The notes beneath the pieces were generated by a model. It ran no database searches. It worked only from the letters and a program-made list of their open reading frames with translations, and was not told where the DNA came from. This document shows, one piece after another, positions 33,939-43,608 of a stretch of 64,000 nucleotides of DNA. The translations under genes were made by a program, and so were the position numbers. This DNA is from Gymnopilus junonius (Eukaryota > Basidiomycota > Agaricomycetes > Agaricales > Galerinaceae). The stretch spans positions 1 to 64,000 of the forward strand of contig JADNYJ010000082.1 in the NCBI GenBank assembly GCA_015501075.1, written 5' to 3'. Every line of letters starts with the position of its first letter. Position 1 is the stretch's first letter.

Positions 33939-35154
33939 TCAATAATGGGGCTCACCGCTCAAGTTATTCTCCGCCTCTTCTCCCTGCCAGCTGTCGTGTG
34001 CCGCGTTGTACCAGTCGTTGGGCGAGTTGTCGATTTCGTCGACATTCGCCAATTGTTCTTCCGTAAATTCGTAGGCATAGCCTACAAACTCCCCGTCACT
34101 TCGTCGGATCGGTCGTCGACTACAGTCGATCGAGTTATGGCCAGGACGATACTGGCGGCAGTGGTGGCAGCGGTAGCTACGGCAGTCTGCCTGCCAGTGG
34201 TTCGCGCTGCTGCAAACAAAGCAGCGCCGTCGAGGACTCGGTCGGGGGTTCGTCGGGGTTCGGGCAGGTCGGAAGGGAGTCTGGGGTCGAGTCGGTAAAG
34301 AAGAGGATTCGGTGTAGGAAGGAGGGTGGTTACGGGCGGCGTTCTGGGCAGAGGTCGTCTGCATGGTGGTGAGTGGGTGTCTTTGGGGGGTGGTGATGGG
34401 CGGCGTGGTTGGGGGTGGTGCACGGGAGCGTGCCGGAATGGGTCCTGGGGAGCGGTCGTCGACTGAGATGGTGTTGAAGAATCGTTCGTCATGAGGAGGA
34501 ACTGGCGAGTGGGTCTGTGGAGCGACATCATAAGAAGAGGGAGGAAGGAAGGGTTCCTCTTCGGACCTGATAGCAGACGTGGCGGTGGGAGGGCGTTCTC
34601 CTCATCGTCTGCTGCTGACAAGGAGAGGGTGAATGGCTCTTTCGAGCCTGAAGCGCGTAAGGGTTTCAAACAGTTGTACCGACTTCGTTCGAGATGCCTT
34701 GACTATTTCGCGGTGGCGCTGGGTTCGGTCGGTTTCGTGCTTGAATTGGCGGAGGGTATCCCTAAGGAAGGGTTGGTTATGAGAACTTCGAGCGCGGTCG
34801 AGTAGCGGCGGGGGTGGTCAAGGAACTGTTCGAGTTCCTTGTGGGTCAACTGTTGAAAATCGACGAAGTCGAGTAAATTGAGGAAATCCTCAACAGAACG
34901 GAGGGGGCATGTACCGTAGGGATAGGCGGTGGGTACCTTGTAGAGGGGGCATCGTTTGGATTGGGCGAGTCAGAGGAGGAGTCCGTCTGAGAAAGACGAA
35001 CTTCGTTCTAGCACGAGAAGAGGAAGGAATGGGGGTCGGTTCAAGGAGGGCGCGTTTGCTTGAGCAAGGCGAGTGCTATTTCAGAGGGCGACGAGTTGGG
35101 AGCGGAGGCGACAGCACGAGTTCGAGTAGAGAAGCGAGGCATGATTGTAGGAGG
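33939..35154 (-). pseudogene. Extra ORF of the chromovirus with two zinc knuckles
   Basis: Downstream of the chromodomain and upstream of the 3' LTR, minus-strand frames form a further gene. It starts MPRFSTRTRAV at about 35154, has a conserved-looking segment RSVEDFLNLLDFVDFQQLTH (about 34880), a Pro/Thr-rich middle, then two cysteine clusters, CFVCSSANHWQADC and CHHCRQYRPGHNSIDC (about 34120-34230), and an acidic end with stop at 33939. At least three frameshifts occur. Standard chromoviruses lack this gene. The zinc knuckles suggest a nucleic-acid-binding accessory protein. Confidence 0.6.
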
Positions 35155-35576
35155 CGATGAAGGAACTGAGAATACGAGGGTGGGGCTGGTTCACCTTTTA
35201 TAGGTATTCCAAGTATTCCTCAAGGACGGTCCGCAGTTTCTTGATCAGGCGCCTTGAGGCCTTCTCCTTGGTAGGGGTGATTGTTTCAGTTCCCATCTGT
35301 CGTTTTCTCGATCGATCATTCTTGTGGTCACGATGGCGTTCCATTCTTGTTCACTTTTCCAGTTATATTATTGGGTACTGGTGCAGGAGGTTCTGTGCAA
35401 CTTCCATTCCCAGTAGTGATCTTCATCTGTTCGGTGTGGGTGGCGGTTTCGGGAAGGTGAGGGTGTCGACTATGAATGTATCGTTTTGGTGAGAGAGGGG
35501 CTGGTGTTCGAGTTTGTTGTAAAAAGATCGGCCATGAACATGTCGTCATAGTAAGAGGGGGACGCGGCGTTCGAGT

Positions 35577-35873
35577 TCATAGTTGGTAGGGTGGTAGGTG
35601 ATGAAGTTGCTTGTAAACTTCAAGTTTTTCTGATGCGTTGGCAAGGTTTGACCCGGGTTCCCACGATGCTTCGGATATCGGATAGCCGAGCCACTTGACG
35701 TGGTATTGATAGCGTCCGTTTCTGTACTTTCGATGGTTCAGAATTGTTTCGACCTCGTATTCTGGTTCTCCATCAATCGTTTCAGGGGGTGGTAGAGTGA
35801 AGTTCCGGCCGTGAACCTGTGTTTCCGTGTAAGGCATCAACAACGTTGCATGGAAGATGTGTGAATCCTCCAT
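35577..35873 (-). CDS. Chromodomain at the integrase C-terminus
   Basis: The frame contains YEVETILNHRKYRNGRYQYH then VKWLGYPISEASWEP, a clear chromodomain that guides integration to modified histones. It is out of frame with the integrase: the joint IHTSS / IFHATLL shows a one-base shift near 35845. Confidence 0.9.
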   Translation of the reverse strand: MEDSHIFHATLLMPYTETQVHGRNFTLPPPETIDGEPEYEVETILNHRKYRNGRYQYHVKWLGYPISEASWEPGSNLANASEKLEVYKQLHHLPPYQL

Positions 35874-37125
35874 GTCTTTGGCAACTGTAGTTGATACGTG
35901 AGAGGTCCTAGGACACGTTTGATCTTGAACGGTCCTTCTCTTCTCGGTGCCAGTTTCTTATTGTACCGTGTCTTCAGGTTCCTTGAATCGAGCCATACCT
36001 TTTGTCCTTCTTTGAATGGTACAAAGTTAGACTTCCGTCGATCGGCCATTCTTGCTCTTGCCAGTTCGTGTGCGGCAAGGGCTTCTTTTCTGTCCGAGAT
36101 GAGGTTTTTCAGTTTTTCTTCTACGGAGGGAAACTTCGTATTTTCGAATGTGGTGGGAATAGCCACTGGGTTGGTTCCGAACATGAGTTCAAACGGGGTT
36201 CTTTGCCTGTCCGCATGTCTTCGATCGTTATGGACGAATTCCAGGGTGCCAACGTGTTGTTTCCAGGTGGTCGGGTTCGACGAGCAATAGATAGCAAGAT
36301 ACGCTTCTATCTCCTGATTGAATCGTTCCGTGGTACCATCTGACTGAGGGTGATACGCCGTTGACAGTTTTGACTTGATTCCAAGAAGTTTGAGCAGTTC
36401 TTGGAAGGCTTTTGCTGCGAATTGGGGTCCTCTATCGGAAATGATGCTGTCCGGTAGGCCAAATCGCTTGAAAAGGTTGTCCTGAAGGAGTAATGCCGCT
36501 CCTTCTTGCGAAAGAGTTTTCGAGCAAGGCATGATAATTACCCCCTTTGTAAGTCCGTGATCTACCACGATCAATAAAGAATCGAATCCGTCGATGCTGG
36601 GAAGGTCCGTGATCATATCCATGGAGCACTGTGCGAATGGTCTCATGGATTTGGCTCCTTCAATCGGGTGCAAGGAGGGATTCGCCGGGTTTCGGTTGAT
36701 CTTGAATGCTGGCATTGTCCGCACCCTTTGACATAATTCTTGACGAATGTTCGCATTCCGGGCCACCAGTATAGTTGTCGTACAGCGTTGTACGTTTCCA
36801 GTTCTCCGGGGTGTCCTGCGGTGACCGAGTCGTGGTACATCGCGATGATTTTCCTGCATAGTTCCTGGTCATCGGGAATGTAGTTCTTTTTCTTGTAAAA
36901 GATCATTCCCCGATGCCTTCCATTTGCATTGTCTCCCAGTCGTCTAAGTCTTTGCGAGACTTCGAGGTCCTTCTTGGGTAGGAGTTTTAATGCGTCCACT
37001 ACGTCTTTGTCCTGTTTCCTTGATTGGGCGATTTCTATTTGCAGATCGGCGTCAATCAAATTTATAAATAGATTCTCTGGAAGGAGAATCTTGTCTTCGT
37101 TGTCATGATCCTCATCGGGGATCAT
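35837..37125 (-). pseudogene. Chromovirus integrase (HHCC finger and DDE core)
   Basis: The N-terminal zinc site has His residues in MYHDSVTAGHPGE and Cys in GCGQCQHS (about 36700-36850). The core holds Asp in DMITDLP, Asp in SDRGPQF and Glu in TERFNQEIE, the DDE triad, followed by the GPY-type region (REGPFKIKRVLGPLTYQLQL). The HHCC and DDE portions overlap in two frames at about 36643-36859, so one frameshift lies between them. Confidence 0.9.
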
Positions 37126-37677
37126 GTCCGGTCTTCGTGAGAGGGCGTCGATTGTACCATTTTGCTTCCGGGGAGGTGGACCAGTTGGATGTCATATTCC
37201 GAAAGGAATAGAGACCATCTTGCTTGGCGTCTATTCAATTTCTGAGTACTTCTGAAGTACGTCAAGTTTTTGTGATCGAATAGATGATCGTAGTAAATGT
37301 CGATCCTTGAATGTAGTGTCGCCATTCTTTGAGGGATCGGATCATCGCCAATAGTTCTCTGTCATAAATCTCGTAATTTCTCTCGGTGGAGAGAACGTCT
37401 TAGAGATGAATGCCACCGGGTGTCGGTCTCCATTGCTGTCGAGCTGAGTTAAAACTGCTCCAGATGCGTATTTGGATGCATCGCATTCAATCTGGAATTG
37501 TTTGCAGTGTCCGGCATGGTCAGACGGGTTCTTCCGTGAATTTTCGTTTCAGTAGTTCGAATGATTTCTTGGCGTCTTCATTCCATTCGAAGCTACGGTC
37601 CTTTTTTAATAGCTCATTAAGCGCGCGAGCTATTTCCGAGTATTTCCGAATAAATCTTCTGTAAAAGTTTCCGAATC
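37122..37677 (-). pseudogene. Chromovirus RNase H region
   Basis: Fragments include ECDASKYASGAVLTQLDSNG and [15 protein letters not shown], characteristic of Ty3/Gypsy RNase H, spread over several frames. Confidence 0.75.
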
Positions 37678-38274
37678 CTAGAAGGATCGGACCTGTTTTA
37701 CGTTCTTCGGTTCCGGCCAGTCAGCTATACCGCTGAGTTTGAAGGGTCCATCGATATCTTTCCTTCTTGGATGATCATTCCAAGATAGTCGATTTTCGTT
37801 TGGCGAAGCGCATTTTTCCGGTTTCAAATACAAGTCGTTGTCCTGGAGTATTTGAAGTACTTCCTTTGTTATCTGTTCCAGTTTCTTCTTATCTTTATGG
37901 AAGATAAGAATATCATCCATGTAGATAATGACGAAGCCTTGATGGACGACGTCTTTGAACATCGAGTCCATCATTGACTGGAAAGTTGCCGGGGAATTGC
38001 ACATGCCGAAAAACATGACCGTTGGTTCGAAGAGTCCTTTGTTTGTCTTGAACGCCGCTTTCCATTGGTCGCCGTCCTTGATCCGAATGTTGTTGTAACC
38101 CCATCGGACGTCAAGTTTAGTGAAATACTTGGCTCCTTTGAGTTTATCCATTAGTTCGGGGATCAGAGGGAGGGGATAGGCGTTCTTGACTGTCCATTCA
38201 TTCAGGTACCAGTAATCTTGACAGGGTCGAAGCTTCCCATCCTTTTTAGATACGAAAAAGAAGGGGGAAGCCAT
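37678..38274 (-). CDS. Chromovirus reverse transcriptase core
   Basis: This open frame has [55 protein letters not shown] and the catalytic box YMDD (37912-37923) followed by ILIFHKD. The N-terminal fingers upstream are in shifted frames. Confidence 0.92.
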   Translation of the reverse strand: MASPFFFVSKKDGKLRPCQDYWYLNEWTVKNAYPLPLIPELMDKLKGAKYFTKLDVRWGYNNIRIKDGDQWKAAFKTNKGLFEPTVMFFGMCNSPATFQSMMDSMFKDVVHQGFVIIYMDDILIFHKDKKKLEQITKEVLQILQDNDLYLKPEKCASPNENRLSWNDHPRRKDIDGPFKLSGIADWPEPKNVKQVRSF

Positions 38275-38599
38275 GGGCGATTTCGATGGTCAAATATATC
38301 CTTTCTTTAGGTTTTCCTCTAGGAATTTGTCCAATTTGGTATCCTCCGAGGGGTCAGGGATACGTCTTGAAACTGGTTGAAACCTTCTTTGAGTTCGATC
38401 TTATGATCCCAAGATCGAGACTCAGGGAATCGGTTGGCGGTGTCCTTATCGAAGATGTCCAGTATTCGTGGTATTCCGGTGGGATCATTTCCTTGAGCGG
38501 TTTCTCTTCCTTCTTCACGTCATGCTTTTGAGCGAAGATTTGTGAGGAAGTTAGTTTCGCGTTGATCCAAATTTCGTTGTCGTCCTCAGGGATATTCCA

Positions 38600-39154
38600 A
38601 TCTCCTTCGTTTCCGGAAGGGGTTCATTACCTAAAAAGGAAATAATTAAGTCCGAAGAGTCGTCCAATTGGTTGACTTGTTGGATTTCCTCATCGGGTAC
38701 TTCTTCTATTTGGGAAGTAGTACTAATCTCCCTGTTGAGTTTGACTGTCCGTTTTTCCAGTTAATGTCCGGGTTGTTTTCTTCGAACCAGGGAAAACCAA
38801 GAATAATCTTCTGTTTTCCGAGGCCGGTGACCAGTAATCGTTCTGTTCGGGGTTGTCCATCGATGTCGAGCTTTAGATCGACGTAGCGCTTGATGGTTCC
38901 CTTTTTGTTCGGGGTTCCATCTACGTTAAAGACTCGAATTTCCTTTTCCAGTGCCTTTGTTACCAGGTTGTGTTTCTTCGTGAAGTTCTGGTCGATGAAC
39001 TTCCCTTTTGCTCCGGTGTCTCCAGAGCAGATCCAACGATTTTCGTTCTGTTCTCGGTCTCGAATGAAAATGGCAACTGGAGCGATTTATTTTCAATTCG
39101 AGCCGAGACTACAGAATAAATATCTAGAGAAGGAGTTGCATACGTTGGTCTCAT
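38600..39154 (-). pseudogene. Chromovirus aspartic protease region
   Basis: DTGAKG (active site at 39009-39020) and LGFPWFEENNP (flap side, about 38790) are visible on the minus strand, but one base is lost just before the active-site Asp, so the upstream frame misses it. Confidence 0.75.
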
Positions 39155-39217
39155 GCATCTCCTTATTGAAAACCCTCTTGGTCTCCCATCTCGTACACTT
39201 CTTCACGTTCTCTTCAG

Positions 39218-40462
39218 TCAGGTCCTGCATGAGGGACCTGATGTGCGCATGGAGCGCTCTTCCCTTGAGGGGGTTTTCTTCGGCGGAGGGTTCCTCCTGT
39301 TCTTGCCCTTTTCAGGGCAGTCTCTTGAGACGTGCCCGGGCTTCTTGCATCGGAAGCAAAGCCCTTTCCTCATGAGCTCGCTTCGTTCTTCTTGGGTCAT
39401 GGCATAGACGTCGATCTTGTCTACGTCCATGGCATTCGGGTCTCGGTGGTTTGTTCGGGGCACCGGCGTGTGGTAGTGCGGGGCGGGGTTTCCTCTGGCT
39501 ATATTAGCCCACCAAGTCTTTCGTTCGTTCGGTGCCTGGGTGGTGGTTTTGCCCAAGAGGCGCACTAGGTTCGTTCGATGGGTGTCATACTCGACTGCCT
39601 TCCTCTGCCAGGCGACAAGCGTGGTAGGAAGGATGTCGAGTCCCATAATCTTCTCCTGAAGCCAATTGTTCAGGGCGTTCATGTAGTAGTCGATTAAGAC
39701 GCTCTCGTTCCCTGCAGTGGGAATCTTGGCTGTCTTCACAAGTTCGTTGAACTTGGTGTTCAGTTCAGCAGCTGAAGCTTTTCCCTGCTTCAGGTTTCGG
39801 AGTTCGAAGAACGCTTGGTCCTTCGTCTCAGTCGGTTTGAAGGCTTCGTTGAAAGCTTTTTCAAATTTGAGGGCAGAGCCATAGTTCTTGGTGATGGCTC
39901 CGGTTGGTACGCCTGCGGCGTCTTTGACATCTGTGGTGTGGTCTTCTCTGAAAGCCTTTTTCCAGGCTTCCGCTTCTCCTCCTTTGAGAAGTCCAAGGGT
40001 AAATACGATTTTTTTGGCGTCGGTGTTGTAGATATCGCCATTTAATTCGAAGTAATCACCCAAGTCTTGGATGAAAGTTTTGACCTTGGAACGGTCTCCA
40101 GAGAAGGGGGTAGGAATGATTCCTATTCCTTTTCCATTGGGGGTGGGAGTGGCGGGGGCGGTGTCAGAGGTTCCTTCTGGCATTTCTGGTTCGTTCGTTG
40201 GGTAGAAGACAGGCTGAGATCTGATTAGGGTGTCTAACAAAGATTCAAAGTCAGGTCTTAGTATTCCGGGTTCTTGGACAGTAGATCCAAGGAAAGTCGA
40301 TCGGGTTAGAGGAGGTTCTTCTCCTTCTGGTGGTGTTTCAAATTCGTCGGACGCGCCTGCGTCAGAGGTTCGGTCTGTATGCGGGTCGGAGAATTCTTCG
40401 TCACTAAAGCTAGCGGCGAATCGTCCTCTTCTTCGAGCCGTAATGTCAGTGGATAACGCTTG
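39218..40462 (-). CDS. Chromovirus gag
   Basis: An open frame runs from 40462 (just after a TAG) to 39218. It contains a capsid-like domain (PTPFSGDRSKVKTFIQDLGD, FELRNLKQGKASAAELNTKF) and a CCHC knuckle CFRCKKPGHVSRDC (about 39310-39355), then a basic tail. No ATG is seen at the N-terminus, so the start was lost or lies across a frameshift near 40463. Confidence 0.88.
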   Translation of the reverse strand, partial: QALSTDITARRRGRFAASFSDEEFSDPHTDRTSDAGASDEFETPPEGEEPPLTRSTFLGSTVQEPGILRPDFESLLDTLIRSQPVFYPTNEPEMPEGTSDTAPATPTPNGKGIGIIPTPFSGDRSKVKTFIQDLGDYFELNGDIYNTDAKKIVFTLGLLKGGEAEAWKKAFREDHTTDVKDAAGVPTGAITKNYGSALKFEKAFNEAFKPTETKDQAFFELRNLKQGKASAAELNTKFNELVKTAKIPTAGNESVLIDYYMNALNNWLQEKIMGLDILPTTLVAWQRKAVEYDTHRTNLVRLLGKTTTQAPNERKTWWANIARGNPAPHYHTPVPRTNHRDPNAMDVDKIDVYAMTQEERSELMRKGLCFRCKKPGHVSRDCPEKGKNRRNPPPKKTPSREERSMRTSGPSCRT

Positions 40463-40488
40463 CTAGGCAGAAGCGTTGATTGAGGTAG

Positions 40489-40500
40489 TAGCTTGTTCTT
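40489..40500 (-). other. Self-primer binding site (Tf1-like)
   Basis: In element orientation AAGAACAAGCTA lies one base after the 5' LTR. It is perfectly complementary to TAGCTTGTTCTT inside the LTR (40659-40670), about 32 bases after a TATATAAA box, where the mRNA should start. This is the arrangement used by Tf1 to prime reverse transcription from its own 5' end. Confidence 0.8.
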
Positions 40501-40501
40501 T

Positions 40502-40956
40502 TGTTACGACGTTGATGACAGAACCTAATCAGATAAGATAAGGTCTGGCGTAGTAGTCGTAGAGTTCATTCGATGAAGTCCGCTAGGTATTGTCTTCGAC
40601 AGAAGAATGCCTAGTGGTTCAAGTTCGTTTCGAATGTTACAAGAGATGTATATTTCTCAAGAACAAGCTAATGTACATCGTAGTCTAGCTACTGTTTATA
40701 TAGTTATTTGTGGTTGATAATAATATAGTAAAACGATAATGAAACAAGGGGAATCGGAAGGGGATGATCATCATAGGGTGCTGCGGAAGGGATGATGATC
40801 AGAAAGAAAAGATTGTCCTCATACAAGTAAGAAAGAGAATGATCATCTCACGAGCGAAGATGATCATGAAGAAACTATAAATAGTAATCGTTCGATAAAA
40901 TGATAAGAAAAAGAAAAGAAGGGCGCGCGATAAGATAACGAAAGAGAGTCGTAACA
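40502..40956 (-). repeat. 5' LTR of the chromovirus
   Basis: 455 bp direct repeat of 33450-33905, carrying the minus-strand TATA box (near 40690-40702) and the predicted RNA start. Confidence 0.93.
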
Positions 40957-40970
40957 GGGACAATGTCAAT

Positions 40971-43262
40971 ATGGATGATAAAGAACTTGACGAGGATTTG
41001 GACCCTGACGATGACAGCGACCTGAAAGATTTTATTGTTGATGACAATGAAGATATCGACAAAACCCTTCTAGATGAGGCATCTGACCCGGAAGAAGCTG
41101 TTGCCTTGAGCCATGGTGACACGTATGTCATGCTCATATTTTTATTTGGTCAGCATCTCACCAGTGTTTGTAGTATGTATCCAGATACTCCTGTGCCATC
41201 TCGTATTGTTGGATCGAAGAGGCATGCTCCCTTTACTCCGCCTCTTACTACACGAAGTTCAGGGTAAGTCTCAAGTCTTCTTGGATTATATCATCTGCTC
41301 ATGTTCTACCATGTATAGAAGAAATAAACCACAAAATGTCGACTCGGTATCCCCTGTACAATGGTCTCCATATGTCAGATTTCATGTTATCGCTGACTAG
41401 AACTTACAATATCACTTGTCAGGACAAAGAAAGCTCGTGTTAATGCCCCTAAAAATAAGCATGATGATACTGTCAGTGGGCGCCCAGTTGCTTCGTAAGT
41501 AATGCATTTTTTATTGCTCCTGTGCACTCATAGTAAATTGTGCCATTTCAATCCTCAGGAAGCGCATATTTAATGTAGCTTCCTTGAAGACTTCTCCGGA
41601 TAAGTCTAAGGCTATTCATTTGCTAGATATGCTGGAGAAGGAAATGGATGATGATTCAGCAAGTAACACATTGAATGTTAGCAAAGGCGATCAGCCAAAG
41701 GAGTACGTGTTGTATATACCATCTATCACTCATTCTTTTCATACTGCAATTTAATAATCAGGCCTGATGTTGGGGATAATGAAAAGGAGGTGGATCTTCA
41801 TGGCATGGGTGATGGAGAGGCAATGCCAAATGTCAATACCTCCAAGCAGAAGATTTCGAAGACGTCTTCAAAACAGAAAACAGACGTCACTCCTGTGAAA
41901 AAAAAGAGTACTGCGGCTTCGCAGAAGAAGATGTCTGCAGCAGCAAATGTACCCAAAGGGAGTGCGTCATTTGATTTGTCGTCTTTGGGAAAGAAGGTCG
42001 ATGGCGAGCCAAGTTCTGTCAAACCGGTGAAGGTGGCGTACAAAAAGGATTGTCTTCTTGTGAAGTGAGTCGTTCTGTTCTGATTTAATGTTCTGCTATT
42101 CAATTGTCTTTTGTCAGGGAACTCCCATCAGTGTGCGCCTTCGCAAATTCTGAAGACAAAAGTGAAGTTATGAAACAGAATGGACTGTACGATAATTTGC
42201 CAAATTTGAGGTATAAATCTTTGACTTTGGATCATTTTGCATTGTTGATGTTGTCTTTTTATTTTAGTCGCATCAAAATATTAGTCTCTTTGAAGGATGT
42301 TCAACCTTACGGTCTACCCACCATTGATGGTGTCTATCACTCTGGAGTTGTTAATAATTTCGACGTCAAGTCAGTCTTCCCATTACTTTGATCATTCTAT
42401 TTTGTCTCATATTTCATCATACTGGCATTTCAGTCGTGCTCTGAATGCATTGACATTCATAAGGTCAGGCCGCTATGTCAACATTGCTTGTTGCAATCCC
42501 ATGGATCTTGTCGCCAATCCAACATGGAATTCCCAGCATTATGAAGTCTGTGTTGGTCCACGGGATTCTGCGATCTGCATCACACCTGTGATGGTGGCCA
42601 ATTCTTATCTCAATAAACTCACCAAAGGTGCCAAATTTGCAGTGCGCGAGATCCAAGCGCGCATGTTTGCTGAGGAATTTGGATGTTTTGCTTCTGCGCT
42701 GGGTATGCTTGTTCATGAGGAGGAAGTTCTAGTCCATACCTATAAGGATGCCATGTCATTTAGACAAAGACAGGTCCCGAAGGTGGAGTGCTCAAGTCTA
42801 ATGAAGAAGAAGAGTTTCCTTCTTACCTCAACGAGAAGACCAGTCCGAGTAAGCGCGCTTCTCGTAAAGATAAAGCTAAAATCAGCGAGAACTTTAAGCC
42901 TATGCCGGTGAGTGGTCACTTCCTCCTTTGGATTGGAACGACCAGGGTGCGGGTATATTTAGTTGTTTATCGACTTGGCTGATTTACATTTTCTAGTGCC
43001 TGTCTATGACTGTCGTGGTGACCACGCTATCCAGTTTAACAAGGAAACATTCGACAATCTCGCCACCCAATACAAGATGTACGACGGAGAAGTTCCCAAC
43101 GATTCATTTGTCGTTGTTGGCCACCTCGTCTATGTGCAGAAAGTCCAGCTCAATTGGAAAATTTTTACTTATGCAAGATGGATAATGGTATTGGATGGTA
43201 GAAACCCGCCCCATGCATCTGTTGCTGATGCGGTCGTTGCTCCTGCCAACGATAACCTCTAA
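40971..43262 (+). CDS. Uncharacterised multi-exon protein with acidic N-terminus
   Basis: The first candidate ATG is at 40971, only 15 bases after the LTR. The N-terminus is very acidic (MDDKELDEDLDPDDDSDLKD). Exons continue with RIVGSKRHAPFTPPLTTRSS, a Lys/Ser-rich linker (41840-42000), ELPSVCAFANSEDKSEVMKQ, a compact segment FIRSGRYVNIACCNPMDLVA (about 42460), REIQARMFAEEFGCFASALG, and a C-terminal module VYDCRGDHAIQFNKETFDNL ... YARWIMVLDG with stop at 43260-43262. About nine introns are implied. I do not recognise the family. The frame after about 42790 is uncertain, and a linker of about 170 bases precedes the last exon. Confidence 0.6.
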
Positions 43263-43284
43263 TTTTGCCTGTAGTTAGGATTTG

Positions 43285-43497
43285 TAAGCGACGTCCCTCT
43301 GCTGATTATATAATGTATTTGGTGAATTGTTATCAGATGGTCACGCATTATGACTGAGGCGTGATTTAAACTTATATAAGCAGCGTCCCTCCGCCGATTA
43401 TATAATGTATTTTGGTGAATTGTTATCAGATGGTCACACATTATGACTGAGGCGTGATTTAAACTTATATAAGCGGTGTCCCTCCACCGATTATATA
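43285..43497. repeat. Tandem repeat, about 93 bp, 2.3 units
   Basis: Units start AAGCGACGTCCCTC, AAGCAGCGTCCCTC and AAGCGGTGTCCCTC at 43285, 43378 and 43471. Each contains TTATATAATGTATT and a GACTGAGGCGTGATTTAAAC block. Confidence 0.85.
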
Positions 43498-43608
43498 ATA
43501 ACATGTAAATTAATGCGATTCATGTATTAAATGCGAACGGGCGCTACAACTGAGTATGGAAAAATCGAGGGGCGCTACATCTGATTGACATGTATGAAAG
43601 ATCTAGTT

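Larger units (their letters stand above)
33450..40956 (-). mobile_element. Chromodomain Gypsy retrotransposon (chromovirus, Tf1/sushi-like)
   Basis: Direct LTRs of about 455 bp flank minus-strand gag, protease, RT, RNase H, integrase and a chromodomain, plus a further ORF before the 3' LTR. A 12-base self-priming signature (listed separately) supports the Tf1/sushi group. LTRs agree at roughly 93-95 percent by eye. The flanking pentamers (GTCAG and GGACA) do not match, so no target duplication is visible. Confidence 0.92.

Noticed and set aside
34491..35492. Plus-strand ORFs across 34491-35492
   Set aside because: They are antisense to the extra chromovirus ORF and its flank and show no recognised motif.
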